22,731 nucleotides of DNA from a virus. Of the stretch, positions 13,244 through 20,930 are shown in pieces. Both the position numbers and the translations under genes were made by a program. Under the pieces are notes generated by a model, which was given only the letters and a program-made list of their open reading frames with translations, was not told the origin of the DNA and did no database searches. The stretch is from positions 1-22,731 of IMG/VR virus record IMGVR_UViG_3300035698_004380; one strand, 5' to 3'. The first letter of the stretch is position 1, and each line of letters begins with the position of its first letter.

Positions 13244-13917
13244 TGCTTCAGTTTTCTACCTAATGCGTATAATCCAGCACCTGCTGCGGCCGCTGCTACC
13301 CAAAACGGTACCCCACTTTTCTTAACTGGCGCAGTTTGCTGATTTACAAAGCTCTTTGCTTTTGTTTTAGTGAACCCGCCAAATAGATCAGAATTATTCA
13401 GTGTTCTGTTAAGTACTTGATACACTTTTTCTACCGCTGCTGAACGCTCTCGTGGTAATGCTCGTTGCCAATCTCCAGCTAACAATCTCGCATTTTTGAG
13501 ATTAGCATCACGCACCAACAACTGACGTTCCAGCCCCATTAAGAACCGGCGATCTCTGGTAGCATCAACTCGCCCATAAGCAATGTCACGTAACCAAGAT
13601 AAGAATGTGAGTTTAGGAATCGCAGCATACGGACGATCTTGGTTAATTCGATCTCTGTAACTAGTAGGTTGAAGAAACACTTGTGCGAGATTGTTCATGT
13701 CAGTTCCACCGGTTCGCCAACCATCTAGCCCTTGACTTAATGTCTTCTTAGCATATCGTTGCGCCTTGGTCGGATCTTCGAATCGCATAATCTGCAAAGA
13801 GAGCGCTAACGCAAAAAGACCGTCCGCTAAATCACTCTGGCGCGACATCTCTAGGTCCGATTTACGACGGAACAGCTTAGCTTCGTTTATTTCTTCTCTA
13901 ATGAATTCGTAACTCAT
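13240..13917 (-). CDS. Phage protein with C-terminal membrane-like segment (225 aa)
   Basis: The body is helical and strongly charged (EEINEAKLFRRKSDLEM, LADGLFALALSLQIM, RERSAAVEKVYQVLNRTLN). Near the C-terminus a hydrophobic stretch, VPFWVAAAAAGAGLYALG, is followed by basic RKLKQ, as in a tail-anchored membrane protein or a peptide buried in a virion. There is no signal peptide and no recognised family. The ATG overlaps the previous stop. The tight coupling with the 241-aa and 80-aa genes upstream suggests a shared job, possibly in head or neck assembly, but nothing in the sequence proves it. Confidence 0.6.
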   Translation of the reverse strand: MSYEFIREEINEAKLFRRKSDLEMSRQSDLADGLFALALSLQIMRFEDPTKAQRYAKKTLSQGLDGWRTGGTDMNNLAQVFLQPTSYRDRINQDRPYAAIPKLTFLSWLRDIAYGRVDATRDRRFLMGLERQLLVRDANLKNARLLAGDWQRALPRERSAAVEKVYQVLNRTLNNSDLFGGFTKTKAKSFVNQQTAPVKKSGVPFWVAAAAAGAGLYALGRKLKQ

Positions 13918-14639
13918 ACTGATTGCTGCCGCGTTGATAAGAAGGGCTGAAGGTCTGAAACTCGGAACTTGCCCTGATGGATAAATTTGTCTAATCTATT
14001 TGCGGTGTCATTGCCGACATTTGATAGCTTTCGAGTCTCAGGATCATATATTTTCCAATTATCTTTAACCACTACTGCTAGTAATTCTCGAGAAGGATCA
14101 CCACGGTTAAAGGAAACCAACACATCTGGTACCGGAATACCGCCTACCGCTTTTCTAATAGTCAAATCATCAATACCTAGAGCTTCAAAGTCTTTTTCAA
14201 GCTGATCAGACGGTATCGGCGACGCACTGTCCGCTGCGTCTAACGCCTGCTCTATTTCTGCACGTTTTCTTTCTTCAGGCTCTGGCGCATTTAATTGATC
14301 AAAATGCGCATTAGCAATTTCAAATATCTGAGCCATTGCTAACTCTAGATCCTTGTCTTTTACTGCTGCGCCTCTTTGTACCCGCGTCTCTAATTTAGAG
14401 AGAATCGCTCTGATCTGCGGTATAGCTGACACTCTCTTGCTCTGGTTAGTAGAGAACGCTCGAAAATCTTCCACTTTTTCTAGTTCGCCACTCTTACCTG
14501 AGTATTCGTTGTCAGCTATATACTTCTTCCATTTTTTGAAGTTGAAAGAGGTTATGCTCTTTAGTTCTGGAGATAGCTGTCGTAGACTCTGCGGCACTTC
14601 TACGTTCTTAAACTCCACTAATAGTTCGTGTGCTCTCAT
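13914..14639 (-). CDS. Phage protein, unknown function (241 aa)
   Basis: It begins MRAHELLVEF, a start seen in many phage morphogenesis proteins. It has a helical region to about residue 150, including an acidic-basic stretch (APEPEERKRAEIEQALDAAD), and a C-terminal beta-like part (VPDVLVSFNRGDPSRELLAVVVKDNWKIYDPETRKL). No named family is recognised. ATGA overlaps join it to the 80-aa gene upstream and the 225-aa gene downstream. There is no membrane segment or signal peptide. Confidence 0.6.
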   Translation of the reverse strand: MRAHELLVEFKNVEVPQSLRQLSPELKSITSFNFKKWKKYIADNEYSGKSGELEKVEDFRAFSTNQSKRVSAIPQIRAILSKLETRVQRGAAVKDKDLELAMAQIFEIANAHFDQLNAPEPEERKRAEIEQALDAADSASPIPSDQLEKDFEALGIDDLTIRKAVGGIPVPDVLVSFNRGDPSRELLAVVVKDNWKIYDPETRKLSNVGNDTANRLDKFIHQGKFRVSDLQPFLSTRQQSV

Positions 14640-14878
14640 TCTTTTGCTCGCCTTATTCCTCGCACAAACTTGCTGCTATCTCGACCACGAATACTATTGA
14701 TTAGTCGTCGTTCTAAATCAGTGGCAATCTCTTCGTCATACGATTCCCGAATCAAACCTATTAGATTAATAGCACTACTGATTATATGACTGGCTCGACT
14801 CTCTATCATACTATGACGATCATTCATGTCGATATATTCGCCAAGTTCTTCCAGAATACTGCGGGTTTTGCGCTTCAT
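14636..14878 (-). CDS. Small conserved phage protein next to helicase (80 aa)
   Basis: The helical, charged protein (KTRSILEELGEYI, RASHIISSAINLIGLIRESYDEEIA, SKFVRGIRRAKE) resembles a conserved small protein found beside the gp41 helicase in marine T4-like phages; its role is unknown. The ATG at 14878 has no clear Shine-Dalgarno and lies only 4 nt after the GGTAAATA box at 14883-14890. Initiation from a transcript starting there would be essentially leaderless. Normal translation more likely follows read-through from the helicase and the 23-codon ORF. Confidence 0.65.
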   Translation of the reverse strand: MKRKTRSILEELGEYIDMNDRHSMIESRASHIISSAINLIGLIRESYDEEIATDLERRLINSIRGRDSSKFVRGIRRAKE

Positions 14879-14882
14879 ACAG

Positions 14883-14890
14883 TATTTACC
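14883..14890 (-). promoter_or_regulatory. Putative late promoter box GGTAAATA
   Basis: GGTAAATA overlaps the TAG stop of the 23-codon ORF and is followed by ACTGTATG, the start of the 80-aa gene. Transcription from it would start at about the ATG, so it may instead serve the later genes of the run. Confidence 0.4.
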
Positions 14891-14961
14891 TAACAGAGCG
14901 TGAACTTCTGATCTTCATAGACGATTGCTAGGTCACGCAAGTGAGTCTCGTCGACCGTCAT
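14890..14961 (-). CDS. Possible 23-residue peptide after helicase
   Basis: The frame reads MTVDETHLRDLAIVYEDQK then FTLC and stop. Its ATG overlaps the helicase stop as ATGA, the same coupling used across this operon, and it fills most of an otherwise empty 79-nt gap. It has no Shine-Dalgarno of its own beyond the purine run AAAAG. The composition is protein-like, but length alone makes this uncertain. Confidence 0.35.
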   Translation of the reverse strand: MTVDETHLRDLAIVYEDQKFTLC

Positions 14962-16322
14962 CTTTTGAGGTCTGCTAGCATACTCTTTAATTTATCACTA
15001 TTGGGTTGGCCGGTATCTGGGCTCTCTGTTGATTTGCGTTTGATTCGGTCTAGTATCCCACTGGAAACTGAACTGCTTTGTGGTATGCCAGCATCATCTG
15101 GATAATCAGTTATTCGCAAACTAGCAACATCAAATTGCAGGTCGATCTTTTGACCGAACCCGGAGCTATTGCGTGTTTTCATCATCTGAAGTTGATACTG
15201 CCCGTTTTCACGCATACTACGACTGGTGAAAATACCAAATACATTGTCTGCTGTATTGATCTTACTAATACCACCGCTAATATGACTGTGATTAAATTCT
15301 ATCTCTTCAACAGCTCCTCTATTAAGCTGAGATGCGCTAACCATTACTACATCAAGTTCTTCGGCTAAATTTCTCAATTCTTCACTTATATATTTGTCTT
15401 TAACAAACAAGTCAGATGGTGATACTTTAACACTAACTGGCATTAGCAAATCAAGATAGTCAACACATATGTACTCTATTTTCATTCCGGACTGGATTTG
15501 AAGCTCTTTGATATATGCTCTGATATCATTTACTGTACTCTGTGCTGGTAATTTTTTAATTTGAATAGGGGCACTTTTCTTAGCTTTCATTCTCACTTTG
15601 AGATCAACATCATCAAGTGATTTAAATATTTCTTTACTTGAAATACCAACTGTCATGCTATCCATTCTCATAGCACTTAAACCCTGACTGAGTTCTAGAG
15701 TAATGTAAACGCCAGGAAGACCAAGCTCGCTCCAGTTCATGCTGAGATTCTGTAAAAATAGACTTTTGCCGGCGCCGCTCGGACCCGCAAAAATTTCTAG
15801 CTCCCCTCTATTAAATCCTCCGAAAATAGCGTTGTCCAGTGTTTTCCACCCAGTACTCATCTGTCCATTTTCACTCTTTAGTGCTAACAATCTTTCTCTA
15901 GGGTTGTCGTAGTAATTTATTCCAAGGTCGCGAGTTAACCCGATCTGAACAGCGTCTTTGATCAATCGTTCGATGGGTTCATATTCACCACGTTCGATCA
16001 TATCAGCGCTTTCCAGAATGGCACGCTTTAGTGACTCGTGTTTTATGAATCCTTCAAACTCGGTCAAGCACCATTCTTCAATATCTGAGGTAACCGTCTC
16101 TGCTGGATTCAATTGAATGTTGGTTTTAGCAAAAATTTGGGCTGGTGTTGGAATGGCATGGTATTCATCTGCGTAGTCAGCTAAGAACTGTGCTGCTGGT
16201 TTTATGCTTCGATCAAAAAGACCTGGGTCATAAATGTTTTGAACTCGCGCAAAGATACTAGGTGCTCCCATCATAATCTCCAGCATCAATCGCTGTACCT
16301 TTACATCATAATCAGTCTTCAT
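14958..16322 (-). CDS. 41: DnaB-family replicative helicase, T4 gp41-like
   Basis: The 454-residue protein has an N-terminal helical domain followed by a RecA-type ATPase. GPSGAGKS (about 180-187) is the Walker A motif, the Glu in ITLELS (about 210) is the expected catalytic glutamate, EYICVDYLDLL (Asp288) is Walker B, and SASQLNRG is the following sensor motif. The C-terminal tail is Ser/Pro-rich, as in phage helicases. It would unwind DNA 5' to 3' as a hexamer with the primase encoded two genes upstream. The start at 16322 (MKTDYD) is chosen because GGAGG lies 6 nt upstream and ATG overlaps the previous stop as ATGA; a longer frame lacks such a site. Length and motifs match gp41. Confidence 0.93.
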   Translation of the reverse strand: MKTDYDVKVQRLMLEIMMGAPSIFARVQNIYDPGLFDRSIKPAAQFLADYADEYHAIPTPAQIFAKTNIQLNPAETVTSDIEEWCLTEFEGFIKHESLKRAILESADMIERGEYEPIERLIKDAVQIGLTRDLGINYYDNPRERLLALKSENGQMSTGWKTLDNAIFGGFNRGELEIFAGPSGAGKSLFLQNLSMNWSELGLPGVYITLELSQGLSAMRMDSMTVGISSKEIFKSLDDVDLKVRMKAKKSAPIQIKKLPAQSTVNDIRAYIKELQIQSGMKIEYICVDYLDLLMPVSVKVSPSDLFVKDKYISEELRNLAEELDVVMVSASQLNRGAVEEIEFNHSHISGGISKINTADNVFGIFTSRSMRENGQYQLQMMKTRNSSGFGQKIDLQFDVASLRITDYPDDAGIPQSSSVSSGILDRIKRKSTESPDTGQPNSDKLKSMLADLKR

Positions 16323-17194
16323 CCACAACCTCCGCAATTAAATACACAAGCTTGGTGCGGTGTATCACTCTGTACTCTAGTATAAAAGTCTTTTATATCT
16401 GAATCAATTAGTATATCACTCATAGTATAGTTTTTTATATTGTATTTCCTGCCAATGCCAGTTTTATACCGCCATCGATGATCCACTAGATGACAACACG
16501 GCATATAGTATCCGTCAGCTGTTATTATATGCATCGGCCGATCTATACATTGAGGACGATACCCATCATGTATATTACCAGACGATCGACTGATAGCACC
16601 CTCAGGTTTTAACGGATCGTCTTCAATCCATCGGTTGCTATTTAACACCAGAAATTCATCAAAACCCATAGACCGAGATAAATCACTAGCTTGCTTGATC
16701 TGATCTTGATTATAAGAGAAAACGATATATTGCCAAACAGTGTGGCATTTTCCACTTAGAGCAGAAATCGCATTTTCAATGAATCGCCATTTACCATTCA
16801 CTCGATACTGGTTAAAATTATCTGGGGTTCCGTCTATTCCAAAAATTATTTCATCATCGGTATCCAGTAAAACAGATAGGTCCTGCCATAGTGATCCGCC
16901 ACGCTGACCGCTGGTATGAATTGCTACCCTTTTACCCTCGCTCTTCGCCCATTCAATCCAATCTAAAAATCCTGGATGAAAGACTGGCTCTCCCATAGTA
17001 CCTTTAAATTGAAAGACCTGTATTCTTGCTAATACCGGTTCGATGAACCGCTGAAACTCTTGGAGACTTAAGTCATCCTCTAGTCGAATCTTTGGAAATT
17101 GCTCTCGGAACGTGGTTCTAGCGCATCGAGGACAAGCTAAGTTACATCGATTGGTCAATTCTACTTCAAACGTTGATAAATCAGTTGGTGTCAT
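16319..17194 (-). CDS. Radical SAM protein with C-terminal SPASM-like cysteines
   Basis: The 291-residue protein starts with a radical SAM motif CNLACPRC (Cys17, 21, 24), followed by FKGTMGEPVFHPGF and IIFGIDGTPDNFNQYR as expected for the barrel. The C-terminal part carries Cys216, Cys233-Cys234 (MPCCHLVDH), then Cys283, Cys287 and Cys290 in the last residues. This resembles a SPASM domain that holds auxiliary Fe-S clusters. Related enzymes modify peptides, but the substrate here is unknown and no precursor peptide is obvious. The gene sits between primase and helicase with ATGA overlaps on both sides. Its final CGGCG codons double as the Shine-Dalgarno of the helicase, so its 3' end is locked into the operon. 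GAGAGG precedes its ATG. Confidence 0.85.
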   Translation of the reverse strand: MTPTDLSTFEVELTNRCNLACPRCARTTFREQFPKIRLEDDLSLQEFQRFIEPVLARIQVFQFKGTMGEPVFHPGFLDWIEWAKSEGKRVAIHTSGQRGGSLWQDLSVLLDTDDEIIFGIDGTPDNFNQYRVNGKWRFIENAISALSGKCHTVWQYIVFSYNQDQIKQASDLSRSMGFDEFLVLNSNRWIEDDPLKPEGAISRSSGNIHDGYRPQCIDRPMHIITADGYYMPCCHLVDHRWRYKTGIGRKYNIKNYTMSDILIDSDIKDFYTRVQSDTPHQACVFNCGGCG

Positions 17195-18183
17195 AAGCCT
17201 CTCATCGCCAATCGAATTTGTAGCTCGCTATCTTTTCGGCCTGCTAAGATACTGCGAACAGTATATAAGGCACCGTATTTAGCAACGGCATCTGCGGCAT
17301 CTTTTATGTCCTCTTCCCATTCTGGAAAAGAGACGCTCCATCCCTGAGCTATAGCTTCGGTTATCAAACCTCTACCACTACGATCTCGGTCCGGCACTAG
17401 AATGACTGGAATATTATGTCGATTTATAATTCGTGCTCGTACCTCACTTAATTGGTTTGTCATAAGAGCGACGCCACGAATAGCTATAGCATCGATCACA
17501 CCCTCAGTCACAAACATAAACTGATGATTCCACTTGACTGTGTCGGTATTGAAGACAAAGTCAGATCCCCAATGATTGAGATATTTCGGGCGTGTATTCG
17601 GGTTGATAGCGCGAGTGATGTAGCCAGCAGGTTTCTGATCCCAAAAACAAGGTATAATCAATTTATCACGGTGAGCTCCTGAATTACACCAGTGCCAAGG
17701 ATAACTGCTGAGTGACAGACCGCGACTGATCACGTATTCCTTAACCCTTTGATATCCAGGGTCATCTGGCGCGCTCTTCTCCCAGTATCGGAAAGACTGA
17801 GAACCAGAAGGCAACGGAACGTCTTCGAATTGAATCTTATTAGAGAGAATGATTTCTTCTTGCGTTTCTTGATCAAGCTCACCAAGTGCCGACAGCCCAA
17901 GAGAAACTATTAACGCAGAATCAGCACCTAGCCATTCAAAAAACTCACGGGTCTTAGGGCTAAGAGTGCTGCCAGGTTCCCAACCAGTAGTAAAATTGCA
18001 ATTGAAGCAATGATATCTGAACCCACCAGAGGGAGTAAACATAACACCGCCGCGCCCTCTACGGTCTGGATTCTCTCCCCTATGATGACAACAAACCGCA
18101 TCGAAACATTGCCAATTGCTTACGGTTCTTCGTCGAGATGGAAGTAATGTTTGAAGAGAACTGATAATACTGTTGGCGCTCAT
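17191..18183 (-). CDS. 61: DNA primase, T4 gp61-like
   Basis: The 330-residue protein has an N-terminal zinc-binding region (Cys26, CCHH at 31-34, CFNC with Cys59 and Cys62) and a TOPRIM catalytic domain with VTEGVIDAIA (Glu227) and ILVPDRDRSGRG (Asp265, Asp267). Zinc finger plus TOPRIM is the layout of phage primases that make RNA primers for lagging-strand synthesis with the gp41 helicase. The segment WEEDIKDAADAVAKYG near residue 292 fits the end of TOPRIM. The ATG at 18183 has only a weak purine stretch upstream. The stop overlaps the radical SAM start, placing primase first in a coupled primase, radical SAM, helicase set. Confidence 0.9.
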   Translation of the reverse strand: MSANSIISSLQTLLPSRRRTVSNWQCFDAVCCHHRGENPDRRGRGGVMFTPSGGFRYHCFNCNFTTGWEPGSTLSPKTREFFEWLGADSALIVSLGLSALGELDQETQEEIILSNKIQFEDVPLPSGSQSFRYWEKSAPDDPGYQRVKEYVISRGLSLSSYPWHWCNSGAHRDKLIIPCFWDQKPAGYITRAINPNTRPKYLNHWGSDFVFNTDTVKWNHQFMFVTEGVIDAIAIRGVALMTNQLSEVRARIINRHNIPVILVPDRDRSGRGLITEAIAQGWSVSFPEWEEDIKDAADAVAKYGALYTVRSILAGRKDSELQIRLAMRGL

Positions 18184-18214
18184 ATTCTCATAGTAGCAGA
18201 ACTATATTCTAAAC

Positions 18215-18970
18215 TCAATATCTATGCTGAATCTGTGACACAAGGCCAGTACTGGTTTCAAATTTGACTTTAAGTCCCTGAAAAGCACCAGTTACGTTTA
18301 CTGGATAGACGCCGTCGAACGAAACAACTTCTTGAGTGTATACTTCAAAGTAATCGTTATTGTTTGGTTCAGCTGCTGAGTCAATATGACCTAATACGGT
18401 GATAACGCCAGTGTAATCAGTTAGGTATAATGCTAATGAGTGCAATTGACTAACATCACTGGTTACTGCTAATAACCCACTAATAGATGTACCGGTGGAA
18501 TAGTCTACATTCATCCGATTGTATCTACTCTGATTGGGATACGCTGAACCAGTAATAACCAAAGTTCCAGCACTATTATAGTTGTCGTCTACGAATACTG
18601 CCGTTTCACCGCCGTTCGCATCTCGTCTAATAACGCTGTAATGGTAACTATCTCTGGTCAGTGGTACTAGATCAGACTTCCTAACTAATCCTCGAATAAT
18701 GCCTCGTATCCCATCTTCTACTCGCATAGGAAGACTCAACATCTCACTGCCATCACTGGGATCGATAATTCGATATTGGTAAGAGTAACCGCCAGCGTTA
18801 ACTGGTTTTTGATCACGGTTCAATAAGCGTATTACAAAAGAATTGTCAAGGTGTCTTTCAAAACGCAAGGGATTAGAGTATGCCATTCGATTCGTCCTCT
18901 CCTGAGTGCCTTCGTTGTCTACTAGAGCATCGATTCTCTGTTCATATAAATATCCACGTACACTAACCAT
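18215..18970 (-). CDS. Putative virion protein, baseplate or tail type (251 aa)
   Basis: The protein is beta-rich: NPLRFERHLDNSFVIRLLNRDQKPVNAGGYSYQYRII resembles the N-terminal fold of phage baseplate upper proteins, followed by further strands to the C-terminus (YFEVYTQEVVSFDGVYPVNV). The family is not certain. Two starts have good Shine-Dalgarno sites: ATG 18970 (AGGAG 6 nt before) and ATG 18886 (AGGAGAGGA 9 nt before). I annotate the longer one. CATAAATA (18986-18993) upstream is one base from the T4 late box. The gene is divergent from the plus-strand gene, with only about 20 bp between their starts. Confidence 0.6.
   Translation of the reverse strand: MVSVRGYLYEQRIDALVDNEGTQERTNRMAYSNPLRFERHLDNSFVIRLLNRDQKPVNAGGYSYQYRIIDPSDGSEMLSLPMRVEDGIRGIIRGLVRKSDLVPLTRDSYHYSVIRRDANGGETAVFVDDNYNSAGTLVITGSAYPNQSRYNRMNVDYSTGTSISGLLAVTSDVSQLHSLALYLTDYTGVITVLGHIDSAAEPNNNDYFEVYTQEVVSFDGVYPVNVTGAFQGLKVKFETSTGLVSQIQHRY
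18945..18952 (+). promoter_or_regulatory. Perfect T4-type late promoter box TATAAATA for the plus-strand gene
   Basis: TATAAATA on the plus strand is identical to the T4 late consensus. It would start RNA near 18958, about 33 nt before the ATG at 18991. It lies inside the 5' end of the divergent minus-strand gene. Confidence 0.6.
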
Positions 18971-18985
18971 TGGAGCTCCTACTCG

Positions 18986-18993
18986 TATTTATG
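18986..18993 (-). promoter_or_regulatory. Late-promoter-like CATAAATA for the 251-aa gene
   Basis: CATAAATA matches TATAAATA at 7 of 8 bases and lies 15 nt before the ATG at 18970, leaving a very short leader that still includes AGGAG. It overlaps the start codon of the plus-strand gene. Confidence 0.35.
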
Positions 18994-19359
18994 TCAAATG
19001 ATCACAAACTATTCTTAGAACAATATCCGTTTCTCACTATAATTAAATATGGAAAAGACGCGGAATATGTGTGTGTTGTTCAAAACCAAGACCTAGATGT
19101 GACTACCGTGTATGACTTTGGTAGCCTACGTACTGTCGAACAACGACTGGAATTCTTACGGCTAGCAGACGCTTGGTACTGGGAAAGCAATCGGCAGATA
19201 CCAATCAATATTTTTCTCCGAGGAGAATGGAATCAATTTCGATTCTGTGCCAAAACATTTATTACCAAAGAAGTAGAAATACTAGCAGGGAATACTCTTA
19301 AGTTAGAAGACTTAAGTAATAAACGCACCAAACGCCGAACTATTACTCTTCTAAAGTAA
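18991..19359 (+). CDS. Conserved phage protein, unknown function; only plus-strand gene (122 aa)
   Basis: The protein (IIKYGKDAEYVCVVQNQD near residue 16, WYWESNRQIPINIFLRGEW near residue 61, KRTKRRTITLL at the end) resembles a conserved hypothetical protein of marine T4-like phages; its role is unknown. The Trp- and Arg-rich patches might bind nucleic acid or the virion. The ATG at 18991 lacks a close Shine-Dalgarno: GGAG is 15 nt upstream. A TTG at 18970 is in frame but less likely. A perfect TATAAATA box precedes it. Its last 17 bp overlap the 3' end of the convergent DnaE-like gene, with no terminator between them. Confidence 0.75.
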   Translation: MSNDHKLFLEQYPFLTIIKYGKDAEYVCVVQNQDLDVTTVYDFGSLRTVEQRLEFLRLADAWYWESNRQIPINIFLRGEWNQFRFCAKTFITKEVEILAGNTLKLEDLSNKRTKRRTITLLK

Positions 19360-19912
19360 CTAGTAGATTCATATGTACCGCAACCAGATGAGCATATGCT
19401 ACCCCATGTGCCTTTTTAAATTGATAAGAATCGTCATCCGACTTAGTCCATACTTCTTTCTCTACCTTGTTCCAAGTCTTTCCAATTAAGTGTCGTTTCG
19501 CCGGTCGAATAACTGACAGCATCATTGCCATACGAGGTATAGAATCTACTGGTTCTGGCATAGAGTGTATAGTATCGTAATGCCTGTTAATGTGAATCAC
19601 GTTCTCAACAAATTCTCTGCTATTTAATAGAGCCCAGTCCGGAGGTGTGTTCATTAATTGATGCAGATGACTCATATCTCGAACGCCTTCATATACTGAG
19701 ATATTTAAGAAATCCAGTTTTACATATCCCATATCTTCAGCGGTTCGATGGTCAAAGGCCGCACGACCATTTAATAGGTCTTCTGGTACTGGAGTTACGT
19801 ACACCCCAGTATTATGAGTCTTCACTATCCCGTTTCGTATAATTGTTGCCGGGGTATGGGATATTAACCGAAGAATATGCTGCCTGTCTCTGCTGTCAAT
19901 ATCAATATCCAT
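19343..19912 (-). CDS. DnaE-like fragment (DNA polymerase III alpha-related, 189 aa)
   Basis: The segment DIDIDSRDRQHILRLI, then ATIIRNGIVKTHNTGVYVTPVP, then RTAEDMGYVKLDFLNISVYEGVRD resembles the part of bacterial DNA polymerase III alpha where an H-x-x-G-V-V-I-x-P motif is followed by a K-F-D-F-L-G-L-x-T motif. A small phage family with just this segment is often labelled DNA polymerase III alpha. The catalytic palm, PHP and OB parts of a true DnaE are missing, so polymerase activity is unlikely; it may bind DNA or the replisome. The ATG overlaps the previous stop by one base (TAATG). Confidence 0.6.
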   Translation of the reverse strand: MDIDIDSRDRQHILRLISHTPATIIRNGIVKTHNTGVYVTPVPEDLLNGRAAFDHRTAEDMGYVKLDFLNISVYEGVRDMSHLHQLMNTPPDWALLNSREFVENVIHINRHYDTIHSMPEPVDSIPRMAMMLSVIRPAKRHLIGKTWNKVEKEVWTKSDDDSYQFKKAHGVAYAHLVAVHMNLLVTLEE

Positions 19913-20184
19913 TATTTGACACCAGATGTAGATTCATGTGGTGGGCGGGCAGAGCTCGTTTCTATTGGCGAGTCATTAACAGGATCTGAGATATACCTAG
20001 ACTCTAAGAATGTGCCCTCGGTATATGATACCATCTTGTCTTTTCTATAGACTGATTCTAACCAAACCAGATCACCTGTGTCTTCTAACCAGACAGGATA
20101 CCAGGCTAGCCATTTATACCACTGGAATCGCCTGCGGTTAGCTTTTTCTATTTTAGCATATTCGTCACTAGTCTGTAGTATCAT
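19912..20184 (-). CDS. Small Trp-rich phage protein, unknown function (90 aa)
   Basis: The N-terminal helix (SDEYAKIEKANRRRFQWYKWLAWYP) is basic and aromatic, and a short beta part (VWLEDTGDLVWLESVYRKDK) follows. The C-terminal 25 residues are Ser/Pro-rich and probably disordered. No family is recognised. GGAGG lies exactly 6 nt before the ATG, and the start overlaps the previous stop as TGATG, so translation is efficient and coupled to the zinc-finger gene. Confidence 0.65.
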   Translation of the reverse strand: MILQTSDEYAKIEKANRRRFQWYKWLAWYPVWLEDTGDLVWLESVYRKDKMVSYTEGTFLESRYISDPVNDSPIETSSARPPHESTSGVK

Positions 20185-20930
20185 CAAAAACCTCCATTAC
20201 TCAATATCGTTCTCATATCAACATAATCTGAACGATGCCTATTTATTCTGTCTTCCCAGTGTTGTGGATCTACTAATTTAGCGATTAACTTAAATTGATC
20301 GGTATTGATATTCTCTAGCCATTCGATACCACTAGGGGCAGCATATAAAAACCAGGGACTGGTCGCTCCTTTCAAGATGTCAGAGCATATCACGTTTGAT
20401 GCGCACTCTCGAAAATATTCACTAGGAGCAGTGTCTATCTCAGATGCCCAATCTTGGGCTCGTATTACACTTCTTTCAATCGCGATTGCTAGTGATTCCT
20501 CTCTGAGATGTTCGGTCAACCATTCGTCATAAAAGCGATCAGTACACCACTTGTCGATTCGTTTTCTGTGCTTAATCAACCAGCGACTGTACGCTCCGCT
20601 ATCTATCGTACCAACTGCTACACAATAATCACCAAATCGTACAAAGGCATTATAAAATTGACTCGCACAGAAGTCGCTATAGGTTTTGGGGTTTCGCTCA
20701 GTTTCCATATAAAAATCAGCATATGCGGTGTATGCGATTCTAACTCCGACAGCATCTCGTTGTCCGTGTCTTCGTTTGGGTTCACATATGTGAACAAAGA
20801 GGGTGCTCTCTCGAGCAAATTGTTTACCGCAGAACGTACAGACATGAGACTGAATAATTGGACCAGACTGAATCGCTTGTTCTATAGCATGTGCCAGGTT
20901 ATTTGAAGGCTTTCTGGATGTCTCGGTCAT
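20184..20930 (-). CDS. Phage protein with N-terminal zinc finger (248 aa)
   Basis: Residues 31-49 form a classical-looking zinc finger: Cys31, Cys34 (CTFCGKQFARESTLFVHIC), His47 and Cys49, with basic EPKRRHGQRD after it. The remainder, with AYADFYMETERNPKTYSDF, FYNAFVRFGDYC and SPWFLYAAPSGIEWL, resembles a conserved protein of T4-like marine phages without a known job. The finger suggests DNA or RNA binding, perhaps a transcription or replication accessory role, but this is inference. The ATG at 20930 has GGGGGA upstream and lies 32 nt inside the end of the upstream gene, so the two are coupled. Confidence 0.65.
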   Translation of the reverse strand: MTETSRKPSNNLAHAIEQAIQSGPIIQSHVCTFCGKQFARESTLFVHICEPKRRHGQRDAVGVRIAYTAYADFYMETERNPKTYSDFCASQFYNAFVRFGDYCVAVGTIDSGAYSRWLIKHRKRIDKWCTDRFYDEWLTEHLREESLAIAIERSVIRAQDWASEIDTAPSEYFRECASNVICSDILKGATSPWFLYAAPSGIEWLENINTDQFKLIAKLVDPQHWEDRINRHRSDYVDMRTILSNGGF

